From JBBDIO01 sp040880365 (GTDB lineage: Bacteria > Chloroflexota > Anaerolineae > Caldilineales > Caldilineaceae), in the NCBI GenBank assembly GCA_040880365.1, contig JBBDIO010000231.1:1-14167 (forward strand): 14,167 nt of DNA, in the 5' to 3' direction. Below, piece after piece: positions 1 through 7,167 of this stretch (position 1 is the first letter of the stretch; the number at the start of each line of letters is the position of its first letter). The notes beneath the pieces were generated by a model. The model had not been told where the DNA came from, searched no databases, and worked only from the letters and a program-made list of their open reading frames with translations. The position numbers and the translations under genes were made by a program.

Positions 1-871
1 CGCGTTTGCGCAGCAGGTGCGCGCCACCTTGGCGCGCGTGCAAGACAAGTATGATTCGGTCTGGGTGGATGACCACTTTGTGCCCTGGGCCGCATGGCAG
101 TCCAACGATACGCCCTATGTGGAGTGTATGACCACGATTGCTATGCTGGCGGGCGAATTTCCGCGTCTGCGCTTTGGCAGCAGTGTGCTGTGCCAGTCCT
201 ATCGCAACCCCGCGCTGACGGCCAAGATGGCCGCCAATCTGCAATGGTGGACAGGGGGCCGCTTTATTTTTGGCATCGGCGCAGGCTGGCTGGAAGAAGA
301 ATATCGCGCCTATGGCTATGAGTTTCCCCGGCCGGCTGTGCGCATTGCCCAGCTGGAAGAGAGCGTGGAGATTGTGCGCCGGCTGTGGACCGAGCCAAAA
401 GTCACCTACAACGGTAAGCACTATCAGGTGCAGGATGCCTATTGCGAGCCGAAGCCCGATCCGCAGCCGCCCATTCTGATTGGTGGGGGAGGCGAGCAAT
501 TGACTTTGCGCGTGGTCGCCAAACATGCCGACTGGTGGAACATACCGGGGGGGAATCTGGCAAATTATGCCCACAAGCTGGATGTGCTCAAGGGGCATTG
601 TGAGGCAGTGGGGCGCGACTATGATACTATCCTCAAGACATGGGCGGCAGAATCCATTGCGCTGGCGTCTACCGAAGCCGAAGCCCGGCGCATTTCGGCG
701 GCGTCGCCTTTTCAAAATGGCCCGATTGTGGGCACGCCCGAACAGGTCGCCGATGCCCTGCGCCAATACGTTGATGTCGGTGTGCGCTATTTCTTTGTGC
801 GGCTGGTCGATTTTCCCCATACGGAAGGAATTGAGCAGTTTGCTGAAGAGGTAATGCCCTTGTTAAACTAA
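1..871 (+). CDS. LLM-class (luciferase-like) F420-dependent-type oxidoreductase, 5' truncated by window edge
   Basis: Flavin/F420-dependent oxidoreductase of the bacterial luciferase-like TIM-barrel family, a soluble cytoplasmic enzyme; the substrate cannot be told from sequence. The reading frame is open from base 2 with no stop, so the GTG at 17 is probably internal. The protein begins at the part of the family that reads YDSVWVDDH, so only the first beta strand and helix, a few tens of residues, are missing. Counting from the GTG codon, typical features are GGRFIFGIGAGWLEEEYRAYG (about 80-100), the EP-x-PxPQPPILIGGGGE segment (about 144-160), where such enzymes bind the cofactor phosphate, and the C-terminal GTPEQVADAL helix (239-248). 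It ends in TAA at 869-871. The next gene, a sigma factor, starts 191 bp away and probably has its own promoter, so the two are not obviously linked. Family assignment is firm. F420 rather than FMN as cofactor is inferred from similarity to F420-type members. Confidence 0.88.
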   Translation, partial: AFAQQVRATLARVQDKYDSVWVDDHFVPWAAWQSNDTPYVECMTTIAMLAGEFPRLRFGSSVLCQSYRNPALTAKMAANLQWWTGGRFIFGIGAGWLEEEYRAYGYEFPRPAVRIAQLEESVEIVRRLWTEPKVTYNGKHYQVQDAYCEPKPDPQPPILIGGGGEQLTLRVVAKHADWWNIPGGNLANYAHKLDVLKGHCEAVGRDYDTILKTWAAESIALASTEAEARRISAASPFQNGPIVGTPEQVADALRQYVDVGVRYFFVRLVDFPHTEGIEQFAEEVMPLLN

Positions 872-959
872 TGGCTTGAGATCGGGCAGGGGACCTGTAG
901 GTGGGGGCAACCGGCAACAACGCGGGATTGGCCTTTTCCTCATGATCTGGTTTCTAGTT

Positions 960-987
960 TTGCCTTCGATTATCGTATTCACATAAT
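960..987 (+). promoter_or_regulatory. Possible sigma-70-type promoter upstream of the ECF sigma gene
   Basis: TTGCCT (960-965) and CATAAT (982-987) are separated by 16 bp in an AT-rich dip between the oxidoreductase and the sigma factor gene. The match is 4/6 and 5/6 to consensus. The predicted start would give a leader of about 70 nt. ECF sigma genes are often also self-transcribed from a different promoter type; no such motif could be identified with confidence. Confidence 0.3.
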
Positions 988-1062
988 CATTTGATCCAAA
1001 GCGAGATATTTTGCGTCATATACATATAGCCCCTATCGACGGGCGGCGCGTGGGGTTCCACC

Positions 1063-1695
1063 GTGCTTGATCCGGGGGAAGCCGAGACTGATCTGATGCC
1101 GGATTCGTCGGAAGATCGTATTCGCGGGCACCCGGATGAGGTGCTCCTACAGATGACCGCCCGCAAGAGTGTGGAGGCCTATGAGGTGCTCTATGATCGC
1201 CATGCCCAGGTGATGTATAACCTGGTGTTGCGCATCGTGCGCCAGCCCGACACGGCGGATGAGGTTTTGCAGGATGCGTTTTGGCAGATCTGGCAAAATG
1301 CCGGTCAGTATCGGGGCGCGGGCGCGGCCGCGGCGTGGATGTATCGAGTGGCGCGCAATCGAGCATTGGATGCGCTGCGGCGCGAAAAGGTGCGTCCGCA
1401 AGCGAGCGAGACGCCGCTGGAAGATGTCGCACAGCGCCTGGGCCATCAGCCCAGCGCCGAGGCCGAAACCGAGGCGAATTTGCGCCGTCGTGAGGTGATA
1501 GACGCGCTGGAATCGATTCCGCAAGAACAGCGCGTTTGTCTGGAACTGGCCTATTTCGAGGGCAAAACCCAGCGCGAAATTGCCGAAGAAACCCGCACCG
1601 CGCTGGGCACGATCAAGAGCCGAATGCGAATTGGGTTGGAAAAGCTGGAACGACTTTTGCGCAGTGCAGGGCATCGTGGCGAACCTGTGCCCTGA
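1063..1695 (+). CDS. ECF (group 4) RNA polymerase sigma factor
   Basis: Extracytoplasmic-function sigma factor that would direct RNA polymerase to a stress or envelope regulon when released by its anti-sigma factor. Region 2 is at about residues 38-105, with the core-binding helix reading ADEVLQDAFWQIWQNAGQY and the promoter-melting segment AWMYRVARNRALDALRR. A charged linker covers about 108-140. Region 4 is at about 145-197, with PQEQRVCLELAYFEG then the helix-turn-helix TQREIAEETRTALGTIKSRM. At 210 aa with only regions 2 and 4 it has the usual ECF length. The GTG at 1063 is kept because a GGGG sits 7 nt before it; an ATG at 1096 is the alternative and would remove 11 non-conserved residues. 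The next gene encodes a membrane protein with an RskA-like C-terminal domain, so the pair resembles SigK/RskA-type sigma and anti-sigma modules. The inducing signal is unknown. Confidence 0.93.
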   Translation: MLDPGEAETDLMPDSSEDRIRGHPDEVLLQMTARKSVEAYEVLYDRHAQVMYNLVLRIVRQPDTADEVLQDAFWQIWQNAGQYRGAGAAAAWMYRVARNRALDALRREKVRPQASETPLEDVAQRLGHQPSAEAETEANLRRREVIDALESIPQEQRVCLELAYFEGKTQREIAEETRTALGTIKSRMRIGLEKLERLLRSAGHRGEPVP

Positions 1696-1799
1696 GCCAA
1701 CCCGCAGCGTGCTATGCGCTAGATGCTGTGGGCGCGGTAAGGCGGGATTTTTGGCTGCACCCGGTGTGAAAAAAGCAGTCTATGGTTGAAACAAGATGC

Positions 1800-1805
1800 A
1801 GGGGA
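1800..1805 (+). promoter_or_regulatory. Ribosome binding site that fixes a TTG start for the anti-sigma gene
   Basis: AGGGGA lies 7 nt before the TTG at 1813. The more upstream TTG at 1786 has no Shine-Dalgarno sequence. Starting at 1813 gives MTRDEVLAALPGYVLDAL, which is how RskA-like proteins usually begin. Confidence 0.6.
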
Positions 1806-1812
1806 AACGATC

Positions 1813-2820
1813 TTGACACGCGATGAAGTATTGGCGGCATTGCCCGGCTATGTGTTGGATGCGTTGGAGCCGGACGAAAAGCACGTCGTAGAAGACTATT
1901 TGCGTAAACACCCCGAATTGAGCACGCGTGTGCGCGATCTCGACGCGGCGAGCGCGGCATTGGCCGAAAGCACGCCCATGCGCGCCATGCCCGCGGGCAT
2001 GAAAGCGAGTGTCATGGATCGGGTGCGGGCGGATGCCCAGCCCGACCGGCCGCGCCTGGCGACGCATGTGAAGCGTTCCCATGCTCAGCAGCCGGCTGCG
2101 CCCGACACACCGAACTCTGGCACACCGAACTCTGGCACACCGAACTCTGGCACACTGAATACCGGCACCCCCCCACCAAGCCTGGGCACACCGGCGCGCC
2201 CTTTGCCCAAACCCGCGCGCCAAAAAGAGTCGCCGCTGGCTGGCCTGCGCCGCTGGTGGGCAGAACGCCGCTATGCCGGCTATGCGCTGGGATTGGCTGG
2301 GGCGTTGGCAGTGTTGCTGGTGGTCGTGGTGATCCAGGCGCAGCTCATCGTGCAGCGCAATACGGCAAGTCTGGCGGAATTGCAGACCCAGGCGACATCC
2401 CTGCAAAGCGAAATTGGGAATCTGCGCACCGAAAATCAGGTGTTGCAGGCTGCCGTTGCCGAACAACGCCAGCAATGGGCGACCATTTTAGATGCTGAAC
2501 AGGAAGTGTTGTTGGCGGGCACCGACGATGCGCCCACCGCGCAGGCCGTTTTCTATGCGGCAGACGATCAGGTGCTGGTCATCGCCGCGGGGTTGGCAGA
2601 AGTCGCGTCCGACCAAACCTATCAGCTGTGGTTGATTCCTGCCGAGGGCGCGCCGGTTTCCGCGGGGCTGCTGGATGCGCCGCGTGAGGGCACGGCGACC
2701 TTTTTGGCCGCGTCGCCGCTGGCGCGCGATGGCTATACGGCGGTGGGTATCAGTCTGGAACCTGCCGGGGGCAGTGCATCGCCCACCGGGCCGATTGTCT
2801 TGCTGGGCGAGGTGGGCTAG
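1813..2820 (+). CDS. RskA-like membrane-anchored anti-sigma factor
   Basis: Probable anti-sigma factor for the ECF sigma encoded just upstream (117-bp gap). The 335-aa protein has four parts. The N-terminal sigma-binding domain (about 1-70, LPGYVLDALEPDEKHVVEDYL) is of the kind without a zinc site: the whole protein contains no cysteine. A Pro/Thr/Gly-rich linker (about 75-140) holds four PNSGT-type repeats. One transmembrane helix (about 154-180) follows RRWWAERR on the cytoplasmic side. The outer part opens with a heptad-like coiled coil (about 184-220, LQTQATSLQSEIGNLRTENQ) and ends in an RskA C-terminal domain (about 225-335, with YQLWLIPAEGAPVSAG and YTAVGISLEPAGGS). By analogy with RskA, regulated proteolysis of the outer and membrane parts would free the sigma factor. 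The TTG start at 1813 was chosen on its Shine-Dalgarno sequence; 1786 would add 9 residues. The stop codon lies in the loop of a long perfect hairpin. Confidence 0.9.
   Translation: MTRDEVLAALPGYVLDALEPDEKHVVEDYLRKHPELSTRVRDLDAASAALAESTPMRAMPAGMKASVMDRVRADAQPDRPRLATHVKRSHAQQPAAPDTPNSGTPNSGTPNSGTLNTGTPPPSLGTPARPLPKPARQKESPLAGLRRWWAERRYAGYALGLAGALAVLLVVVVIQAQLIVQRNTASLAELQTQATSLQSEIGNLRTENQVLQAAVAEQRQQWATILDAEQEVLLAGTDDAPTAQAVFYAADDQVLVIAAGLAEVASDQTYQLWLIPAEGAPVSAGLLDAPREGTATFLAASPLARDGYTAVGISLEPAGGSASPTGPIVLLGEVG
2107..2166 (+). repeat. 15-bp in-frame tandem repeat (minisatellite) in the anti-sigma linker
   Basis: Three identical copies of ACACCGAACTCTGGC (2107-2121, 2122-2136, 2137-2151) are followed by a diverged fourth copy ACACTGAATACCGGC (2152-2166). 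The unit is 5 codons (T-P-N-S-G), so gain or loss of copies keeps the frame and only changes the length of the cytoplasmic linker between the sigma-binding domain and the membrane helix. Perfect identity at the third codon positions suggests recent expansion. Confidence 0.95.
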
Positions 2821-2839
2821 TCGCCCAGCAAGACAATCG
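2792..2839. repeat. 19-bp perfect inverted repeat around the anti-sigma stop codon
   Basis: CGATTGTCTTGCTGGGCGA (2792-2810) is exactly complementary to TCGCCCAGCAAGACAATCG (2821-2839), leaving a 10-nt loop that contains the TAG stop (2818-2820). It could end or stabilise the sigma/anti-sigma transcript. No T-run follows on either strand, so it is not a textbook intrinsic terminator. The loop GGTGGGC (2811-2817) can alternatively pair with GCCCACC upstream (2781-2787) or downstream (2839-2845), giving competing folds. Confidence 0.8.
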
Positions 2840-2893
2840 CCCACCGCCCACGGTGCCGGACGGCGCATCTGCTTGCTGAACCGCGTGTGATAA

Positions 2894-3766
2894 ATGTCCT
2901 CTCTGCTCTCATCTTCTGGCTATGCACGCACGCGCCGCCCGGCGGGGCAACCCACGCGCGGCAAGACTGCACCCAACCGTCTGCGCCGGGTCGATACCTT
3001 TGCCATCCTCTATGATACGCCCCTGTTGACGCGTCAAACGGGCGATTTTGCCCAGGCTTTTTTTGTAGATCTGGGCTATGGTGAAACGCCCGTCACCACG
3101 CTGGAAAGCGCGGCGCGATTGCGTGCGTTGAATCCGGCTTTACCTGTGCTGGGTGTGGAGATCGACCGCGCGCGCGTTGCGGCGGCCCAGGCTGCCGCCG
3201 GCGATGCAATTCTGTTGCGGGTGGGCGGCTTCAATCTGCCTCTGGCACGCTGGCGCGTGGGCCCCTGGGCGGGGCGGCGCGAAACGGTGCGCATGGTGCG
3301 CGCGTTCAACGTCTTGCGCCAATATGCCGAAGCCGATGCAGCCCCGGCGTATGCCTTGCTGGGGCAGTATGTGTTGCCGGGCGGGCTGCTGCTGGAAGGC
3401 ACGTCGAACCCGGATGGCAGTTTGTGGGTGGCGAATGTGGCGCGGCGCACGGATGTCGATGCGCAGCCCTGGCATACCGAAGCGCTGGTGTTTAGTCACA
3501 ATCTGCGCCACCTGTTCGATCCCGTGCAACATCAGGCTGTTTTGCCCAAGCATCTGATCCACCGTATGGCGACCGATCACGCCATCGACGGATTCATGGC
3601 GGCCTGGAAACAGGCGATTGCCGAGACCGCGGGCTATCGAAGCTGGGGGCCGCGCCAGTGGTGGGTTGCCGCGGCGCGGCGGCTGGCGGCGCTGGGCTTT
3701 GCCGTAGATACGCGTGATCGCTGGCTGGCGCGTGGCTTTTTGGTGTGGAAGAATCCGGGCGTGTAG
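2894..3766 (+). CDS. Class I SAM-dependent methyltransferase-like protein, substrate unknown
   Basis: A 290-aa soluble protein with a Rossmann methyltransferase signature. Motif I is VDLGYGETPVTTLE (about 58-71), the acidic end of the second strand is LGVEIDRARV (about 86-95), and a post-motif strand is LLGQYVLPGGLLLEGTSNP (about 155-173). VRMVRAFNVLRQY (132-144), LPKHLIHR (217-224) and WGPRQWW (251-257) resemble a conserved but uncharacterised methylase family known to me mainly from Actinobacteria. The N-terminal PTRGKTAPNRLRRVD also fits that family and supports the ATG at 2894, although no clear Shine-Dalgarno sequence precedes it. It lies 73 bp after the anti-sigma stop, beyond the hairpin, so it may be a third gene of that unit or be expressed weakly by read-through. 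The acceptor (small molecule, nucleic acid or protein) cannot be predicted. Confidence 0.72.
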   Translation: MSSLLSSSGYARTRRPAGQPTRGKTAPNRLRRVDTFAILYDTPLLTRQTGDFAQAFFVDLGYGETPVTTLESAARLRALNPALPVLGVEIDRARVAAAQAAAGDAILLRVGGFNLPLARWRVGPWAGRRETVRMVRAFNVLRQYAEADAAPAYALLGQYVLPGGLLLEGTSNPDGSLWVANVARRTDVDAQPWHTEALVFSHNLRHLFDPVQHQAVLPKHLIHRMATDHAIDGFMAAWKQAIAETAGYRSWGPRQWWVAAARRLAALGFAVDTRDRWLARGFLVWKNPGV

Positions 3767-3768
3767 CG

Positions 3769-3812
3769 GCAAAAGGGGGCATGGTCTGTGCGCAGACCAT
3801 GCCCCCTTTTGC
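3769..3812. terminator. Bidirectional intrinsic terminator between convergent genes
   Basis: A perfect 20-bp stem (3769-3788 with 3793-3812) closes a TGCG loop. The outer part is GCAAAAGGGGG on one side and CCCCCTTTTGC on the other, so each strand has a GC-rich stem running into a short U-tract. It starts 2 bp after the methyltransferase stop and lies 43 bp beyond the end of the minus-strand dehydratase gene, so it can stop transcription arriving from both sides. Confidence 0.88.
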
Positions 3813-3855
3813 TTATTGTCGTTTGGCGAGTTGCCGCTTACTGTCGGGGCGCTGC

Positions 3856-4998
3856 CTATTGATAGCCGAGCGAACCATCGGGGCGCAGGGGGAAGGGGCG
3901 ATGCCAGCTGCGGAACGGATATTTCTCTACCGCGTCCATGTTCAGGTCGATGCCCAGGCCCGGCTTTTCGGGGATTTCCAGATAGCCGTCTACCAGTTTC
4001 ATGGGTTCGTCTACCAGATCGCGGCGGGGACCGCTGTCGTCGGCGTGATATTCCAGAATGAGGAAGTTGGTGGTGCTGGCAGCGAAGTGCACATTGACCG
4101 CGGTGGCAATCGGCCCGCACGGATTGTGGGGCGCAACGGTCATGTAGCTGGCTTCGGCCATAGCTGCGATCTTTTTCATCTCCCACAGGCCGCCCATCAG
4201 ACAGATGTCGGGCTGGATGATGTCCACCGTTTGCAGGTTGAGCAACTCGCGAAATTCGTGGCGCGTGTAGAGCATTTCGCCCGTCGCCAGAGGCACCGAA
4301 ACTTTGTCGTTGAGCTTGGCCATGGCTTCGTAGTTTTCGGGGCGCAAGGGTTCTTCCATAAAGAAGGGATTATAGGGCGCGACGACTTCGCACAGCTGCA
4401 TGGCGCGTCCAATTTCAAAGATGCGCGCGTGGGGGTCGAGTCCGATATCAATATCGGGGCCTACGGCTTCGCGCACAGCGGCCACGCGCTTTTCCGATTC
4501 GCGCAGGGCCTGGTTCCACGACATCTGGTGCCAATTGCCGGGCATGGGGCTCATTTTGATGGCCGTGTAGCCATATTTTTCGATGAGCGCGACCGCACTT
4601 TCGGCGACTTCTTCGGGCGAATTGCCACGGGGTGCCTGATAGACGCGGATTTTGTCGCGGCATTTGCCACCCACCAGACGGTAGACCGGCAGATTCGCCG
4701 CCTTGCCTGCGATATCCCACAGCGCGTGTTCGATGCCGCTGATGGCAGCATTTACCACCGATCCGCCGGGGAAACGCGAACCGGCATACATGAGATGGTA
4801 GAGCGCCTCTACATCACGCGGATCGCGGCCGATGAGCCATTCTTCAAAGTCGTGGATGACTTCCACGGTGGCCTTGTCGGGGCCACACGAATAGGCTTCG
4901 CCAACACCGTAGATACCTTCGTCGGTGTGAACCTTGACATAGGGGATGTTGCGATGGCCCAGGTTGACAAGATAGGTGTCGATTTTGGTAATTTTCAT
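3856..4998 (-). CDS. Enolase-superfamily acid-sugar dehydratase (mandelate racemase/ManD-GalD type)
   Basis: Probable cytoplasmic Mg-dependent dehydratase that turns an aldonate or uronate-derived sugar acid into a 2-keto-3-deoxy acid. The 380-aa length is normal. The N-terminal capping domain (about 1-120) includes the 20s-loop region and AISGIEHALWDIAGK (85-99). In the barrel the metal ligands read D188 in GLDPHARI, E215 in FFMEEPL and E241 in ATGEML. H190, two residues after the first ligand, matches the extra acid histidine of the GalD/ManD groups. D264 (IIQPDICLMGG) and H291 (VAPHNPCGP) form the usual Asp-His pair. Pairing with a sugar importer agrees with this role. It is the last gene of the unit, 51 bp after the MalG-like permease and ahead of a shared terminator. 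Its Shine-Dalgarno sequence is weak. The exact substrate (mannonate, galactonate, gluconate or another) cannot be assigned; it is clearly different from the second dehydratase at 8964-10085. Confidence 0.92.
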   Translation of the reverse strand: MKITKIDTYLVNLGHRNIPYVKVHTDEGIYGVGEAYSCGPDKATVEVIHDFEEWLIGRDPRDVEALYHLMYAGSRFPGGSVVNAAISGIEHALWDIAGKAANLPVYRLVGGKCRDKIRVYQAPRGNSPEEVAESAVALIEKYGYTAIKMSPMPGNWHQMSWNQALRESEKRVAAVREAVGPDIDIGLDPHARIFEIGRAMQLCEVVAPYNPFFMEEPLRPENYEAMAKLNDKVSVPLATGEMLYTRHEFRELLNLQTVDIIQPDICLMGGLWEMKKIAAMAEASYMTVAPHNPCGPIATAVNVHFAASTTNFLILEYHADDSGPRRDLVDEPMKLVDGYLEIPEKPGLGIDLNMDAVEKYPFRSWHRPFPLRPDGSLGYQ

Positions 4999-5005
4999 GA
5001 GTACT

Positions 5006-5032
5006 TTCTTTTCGTGTAGATTCTTTTCGTGT
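5006..5032. repeat. Short direct repeat in the leader of the dehydratase gene
   Basis: TTCTTTTCGTGT occurs at 5006-5017 and again at 5021-5032 (15-nt period); on the coding strand this is ACACGAAAAGAA twice, directly before the ATG. A second pair, GCCTTTGA at 5036-5043 and 5053-5060, overlaps the end of the permease gene. The 51-bp spacer is thus built largely of short duplications. This may be replication slippage or an A/G-rich ribosome landing site. Confidence 0.75.
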
Positions 5033-5049
5033 CTGGCCTTTGAACCCGA

Positions 5050-5961
5050 TTAGCCTTTGATGCCGGTAGTCACAATGCCCTGGACGAAGTATCTCTGCGC
5101 CGCGAAGAAGAGAATCAGGCAGGGCAGAGCAACAATGAGCGAGGCTGCCATGAGAATGGCTTCGCGCGGTTCATCGCTTTCGAAGGGAGTGGAAACGAAG
5201 AAGCGCAGGCCGATGGACACTGTGAAGAGATGGGTCGAGTTGAGATAGATCAGCGCCGAGAAAAATTCGTTCCAGTGTTCGATGAACGAGAAAATCGCGA
5301 CGGTTGCCAATGCCGGTTTGGAAAGCGGCAACATGATATTCCAGAAGACGCGAATCGAGTTGGCGCCGTCGATTTTGGCAGCTTCATCCAGATCGCGAGG
5401 AATGGTCATGAAAAACTGGCGCAACAGGAATATATAGAACGGCCCGCCGCCAAAGTAGGAGGGGATGATAAGCGGGAGCAGGGTGTTGATCCAGCCCAGA
5501 TAGCGAAAGAGCAGGAAGGTGGGCACGATTGTCACCTGCCAGGGCAGCATCATGGTGCTGAGCACGATGAAGAAAAGCATATCGCGACCGGGGAAGCGGA
5601 AGCGGGTAAAGCCAAACGCCACTGCCGCCGCCGATAAAATCTGACCAAACATGGCGGCCGCGGTCACGATGATGGTGTTCAGGATAAAGCGCCCAAAGGG
5701 GGCAATTCTAAAGACGTCGGCATAGTTTTGCCAACGGATATTTTCGGGCCAAATTGAAGGCGGATAGAGAAAGAGTTCCTGAATGGGTTTCAGCGAACTC
5801 GACACTGTCCAAAAGAAGGGGACGCTGAACAGGATAGCGCCGACGATTGCCAGCACATACAAGAGCAGGCGTCCGCCGCGATGGAGCAATACCTGCTGTG
5901 CATTGTTGCGGCCTGCAGGACGGCTCTCGATGACGACTTGTGAGTTTGATTGAGTTGCCAT
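5050..5961 (-). CDS. CUT1 sugar ABC transporter permease, MalG-like
   Basis: Inner-membrane subunit of a carbohydrate importer. The 303-aa protein has about six membrane helices: about 31-53, 93-117, 128-150, 158-181, 216-240 and 267-288. The cytoplasmic EAA loop that docks the ATPase is EAAKIDGANSIRVFWNIMLP (193-212), a close match to the consensus. The C-terminal RYFVQGIVTTGIKG is the standard end of MalG-type permeases. It starts 12 bp after the stop of the MalF-like permease, and its AGAGG ribosome site overlaps that stop codon, so translation of the two is probably coupled. With the partner permease and the binding protein at 7168-8520 it forms an importer that lacks only the ATPase. CUT1 systems often borrow a shared MsmX/UgpC-type ATPase encoded elsewhere. 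Confidence 0.95.
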   Translation of the reverse strand: MATQSNSQVVIESRPAGRNNAQQVLLHRGGRLLLYVLAIVGAILFSVPFFWTVSSSLKPIQELFLYPPSIWPENIRWQNYADVFRIAPFGRFILNTIIVTAAAMFGQILSAAAVAFGFTRFRFPGRDMLFFIVLSTMMLPWQVTIVPTFLLFRYLGWINTLLPLIIPSYFGGGPFYIFLLRQFFMTIPRDLDEAAKIDGANSIRVFWNIMLPLSKPALATVAIFSFIEHWNEFFSALIYLNSTHLFTVSIGLRFFVSTPFESDEPREAILMAASLIVALPCLILFFAAQRYFVQGIVTTGIKG

Positions 5962-5973
5962 GGGAGGTTTCCT

Positions 5974-6882
5974 CTATTGGAACTCGTAGTAGACCCAGCG
6001 GTTAGAGAGCCTAATCTGGATGAACGATAGCACGAAGATAATCAGGAAGAAGATCCAGGCCAGGGCCGACGCATAGCCCATCTGGAAATAGCTGAATGCG
6101 TTGTAGTACAGATGCAGCATGAAGAACCAGGTGGCATAGTTGGGGCCGCCATTGGTGCCCACATAGGCCAGGGCAAAAACGCTGAAGCTGCCGATGACGC
6201 CCAGAATCAGGTTGAAAAAGATAACCGGCGAAATCATGGGAATTGTAACGTGAAAGAAGCGGCGGATGGGGCCTGCGCCGTCGATTTCGGCCGATTCGTA
6301 GAGCTCGCGCGGCACGCCCTGCAAGCCGGCCAGGAAGATGATCATGCGCCCACCGCCAATGCTCGCCCACAGCGAGATCATGATCATGGACGGAATGGCC
6401 CAGGTGCGACTGGTGAGCCAGCCGGGGCCGGAGATGCCGACGCCATCGAGCGCAAAGTTGACCAGCCCAACCTGGGGTTGCAGCAGCCAGCCCCAGAGAA
6501 TTGCCAGCGCGACCACCGGGGTCAGCGAAGGCAGGTAGTAGAGCGCACGGAACCAGGCCGTGGCGCGCAGGTTGGAATTGAGCAACAACGCCGCCAGCAG
6601 CGACAGGATCGACCCCAACACCACGGTGCCCAGCGCAAAGTAGGCTGTGCGCCACAGTGAAGGCCAGAACAGTCGATCTCTGAAGAGTGCTTCGCTGTAG
6701 TTTTGGAAGCCGATCCAGACGGCATCGCCGCCAATCCGATATTGCGTGAAGCTAAGATATAGGGAAAAGAGAATCGGACCCAGCGAAAAGACCAGGAATC
6801 CGATAATCCACGGACTGATCCACACGTAGCCTTCGAGGGCCTCGCGCCGTTGGAGTGGAGATCTCCACCAAGATTTTACCAT
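5974..6882 (-). CDS. CUT1 sugar ABC transporter permease, MalF/UgpA-like
   Basis: Partner membrane subunit of the same importer. The 302-aa protein starts with a short basic segment and the family-typical EGYVWISPWIIGFLVFSLGP first helix (about 17-42). Further helices lie at about 78-102, 113-135, 162-186, 218-242 and 270-292. The EAA loop is ESAEIDGAGPIRRFFHVTIP (196-215). Its length and the lack of a large periplasmic insert match UgpA-type rather than enteric MalF proteins. The start at 6882 is supported by GAGGTG a few nt upstream. It is preceded by a 285-bp gap with a hairpin separating it from the binding protein gene, a common arrangement that lets the binding protein be made in excess. 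The transported sugar cannot be deduced from the permease. Confidence 0.95.
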   Translation of the reverse strand: MVKSWWRSPLQRREALEGYVWISPWIIGFLVFSLGPILFSLYLSFTQYRIGGDAVWIGFQNYSEALFRDRLFWPSLWRTAYFALGTVVLGSILSLLAALLLNSNLRATAWFRALYYLPSLTPVVALAILWGWLLQPQVGLVNFALDGVGISGPGWLTSRTWAIPSMIMISLWASIGGGRMIIFLAGLQGVPRELYESAEIDGAGPIRRFFHVTIPMISPVIFFNLILGVIGSFSVFALAYVGTNGGPNYATWFFMLHLYYNAFSYFQMGYASALAWIFFLIIFVLSFIQIRLSNRWVYYEFQ

Positions 6883-7167
6883 GTGTCACCTCTAGATAGA
6901 GCGGGAATGTCGGGCCTGTAATTCCAAGTGGAATAGCTGCCAGGATTGTGGACCCCATTGCGGGCCAGGTGTAGAAACTGCGGGCCTGCGCTGCGCAGTG
7001 CCAGGGATCCGGGCGGCAAGATGCCGGTCGCAACCATCTGCGACCGGCATTCAAGACCACTATGAACTAAACAGAATCCGGTGTCTTTCATCCGAGTACA
7101 GGTGTTTCCCATCCTGGGAGGGCAAGTCACCGGATCTTACGCCAACGTGATACTTAAGGTCTGAACC
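6883..7167 (-). other. Intergenic region between binding protein and permeases
   Basis: This 285-bp stretch holds no gene. Beside the main hairpin at 7021-7050 there are small dyads: ATTCCA-AG-TGGAAT (6921-6934) and TAAGGT-CTGA-ACCTTA (7155-7170), the second overlapping the binding protein stop codon. No convincing promoter was found, so the permeases are most likely read through from the binding protein promoter. Confidence 0.6.
7021..7050 (-). terminator. Hairpin between binding protein and permease genes, probable attenuator or RNA stabiliser
   Basis: ATGCCGGTCGCA (7021-7032) pairs perfectly with TGCGACCGGCAT (7039-7050) around a 6-nt loop. It lies 117 bp beyond the stop of the binding protein gene and 138 bp before the permease start. 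There is no U-run after it in the direction of transcription. It probably gives partial termination or protects the 3' end of the binding protein message, as described for other sugar ABC operons. Confidence 0.6.

Noticed and set aside
2107..2166. Short tandem repeats considered as a CRISPR array
   Set aside because: Units are directly adjacent with no spacers and encode an in-frame PNSGT linker.
3745..5019. 424-codon plus-strand open frame lying across the whole minus-strand dehydratase gene
   Set aside because: Its translation shows no family features, and it is mirrored by a dehydratase with every catalytic residue in place. Codon bias of GC-rich genes leaves such antisense frames open.
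6855..6868. 14-bp perfect palindrome GTGGAGATCTCCAC
   Set aside because: It lies inside the coding start of the MalF-like permease, and a palindrome of this length can occur by chance; nothing else supports a regulatory role.
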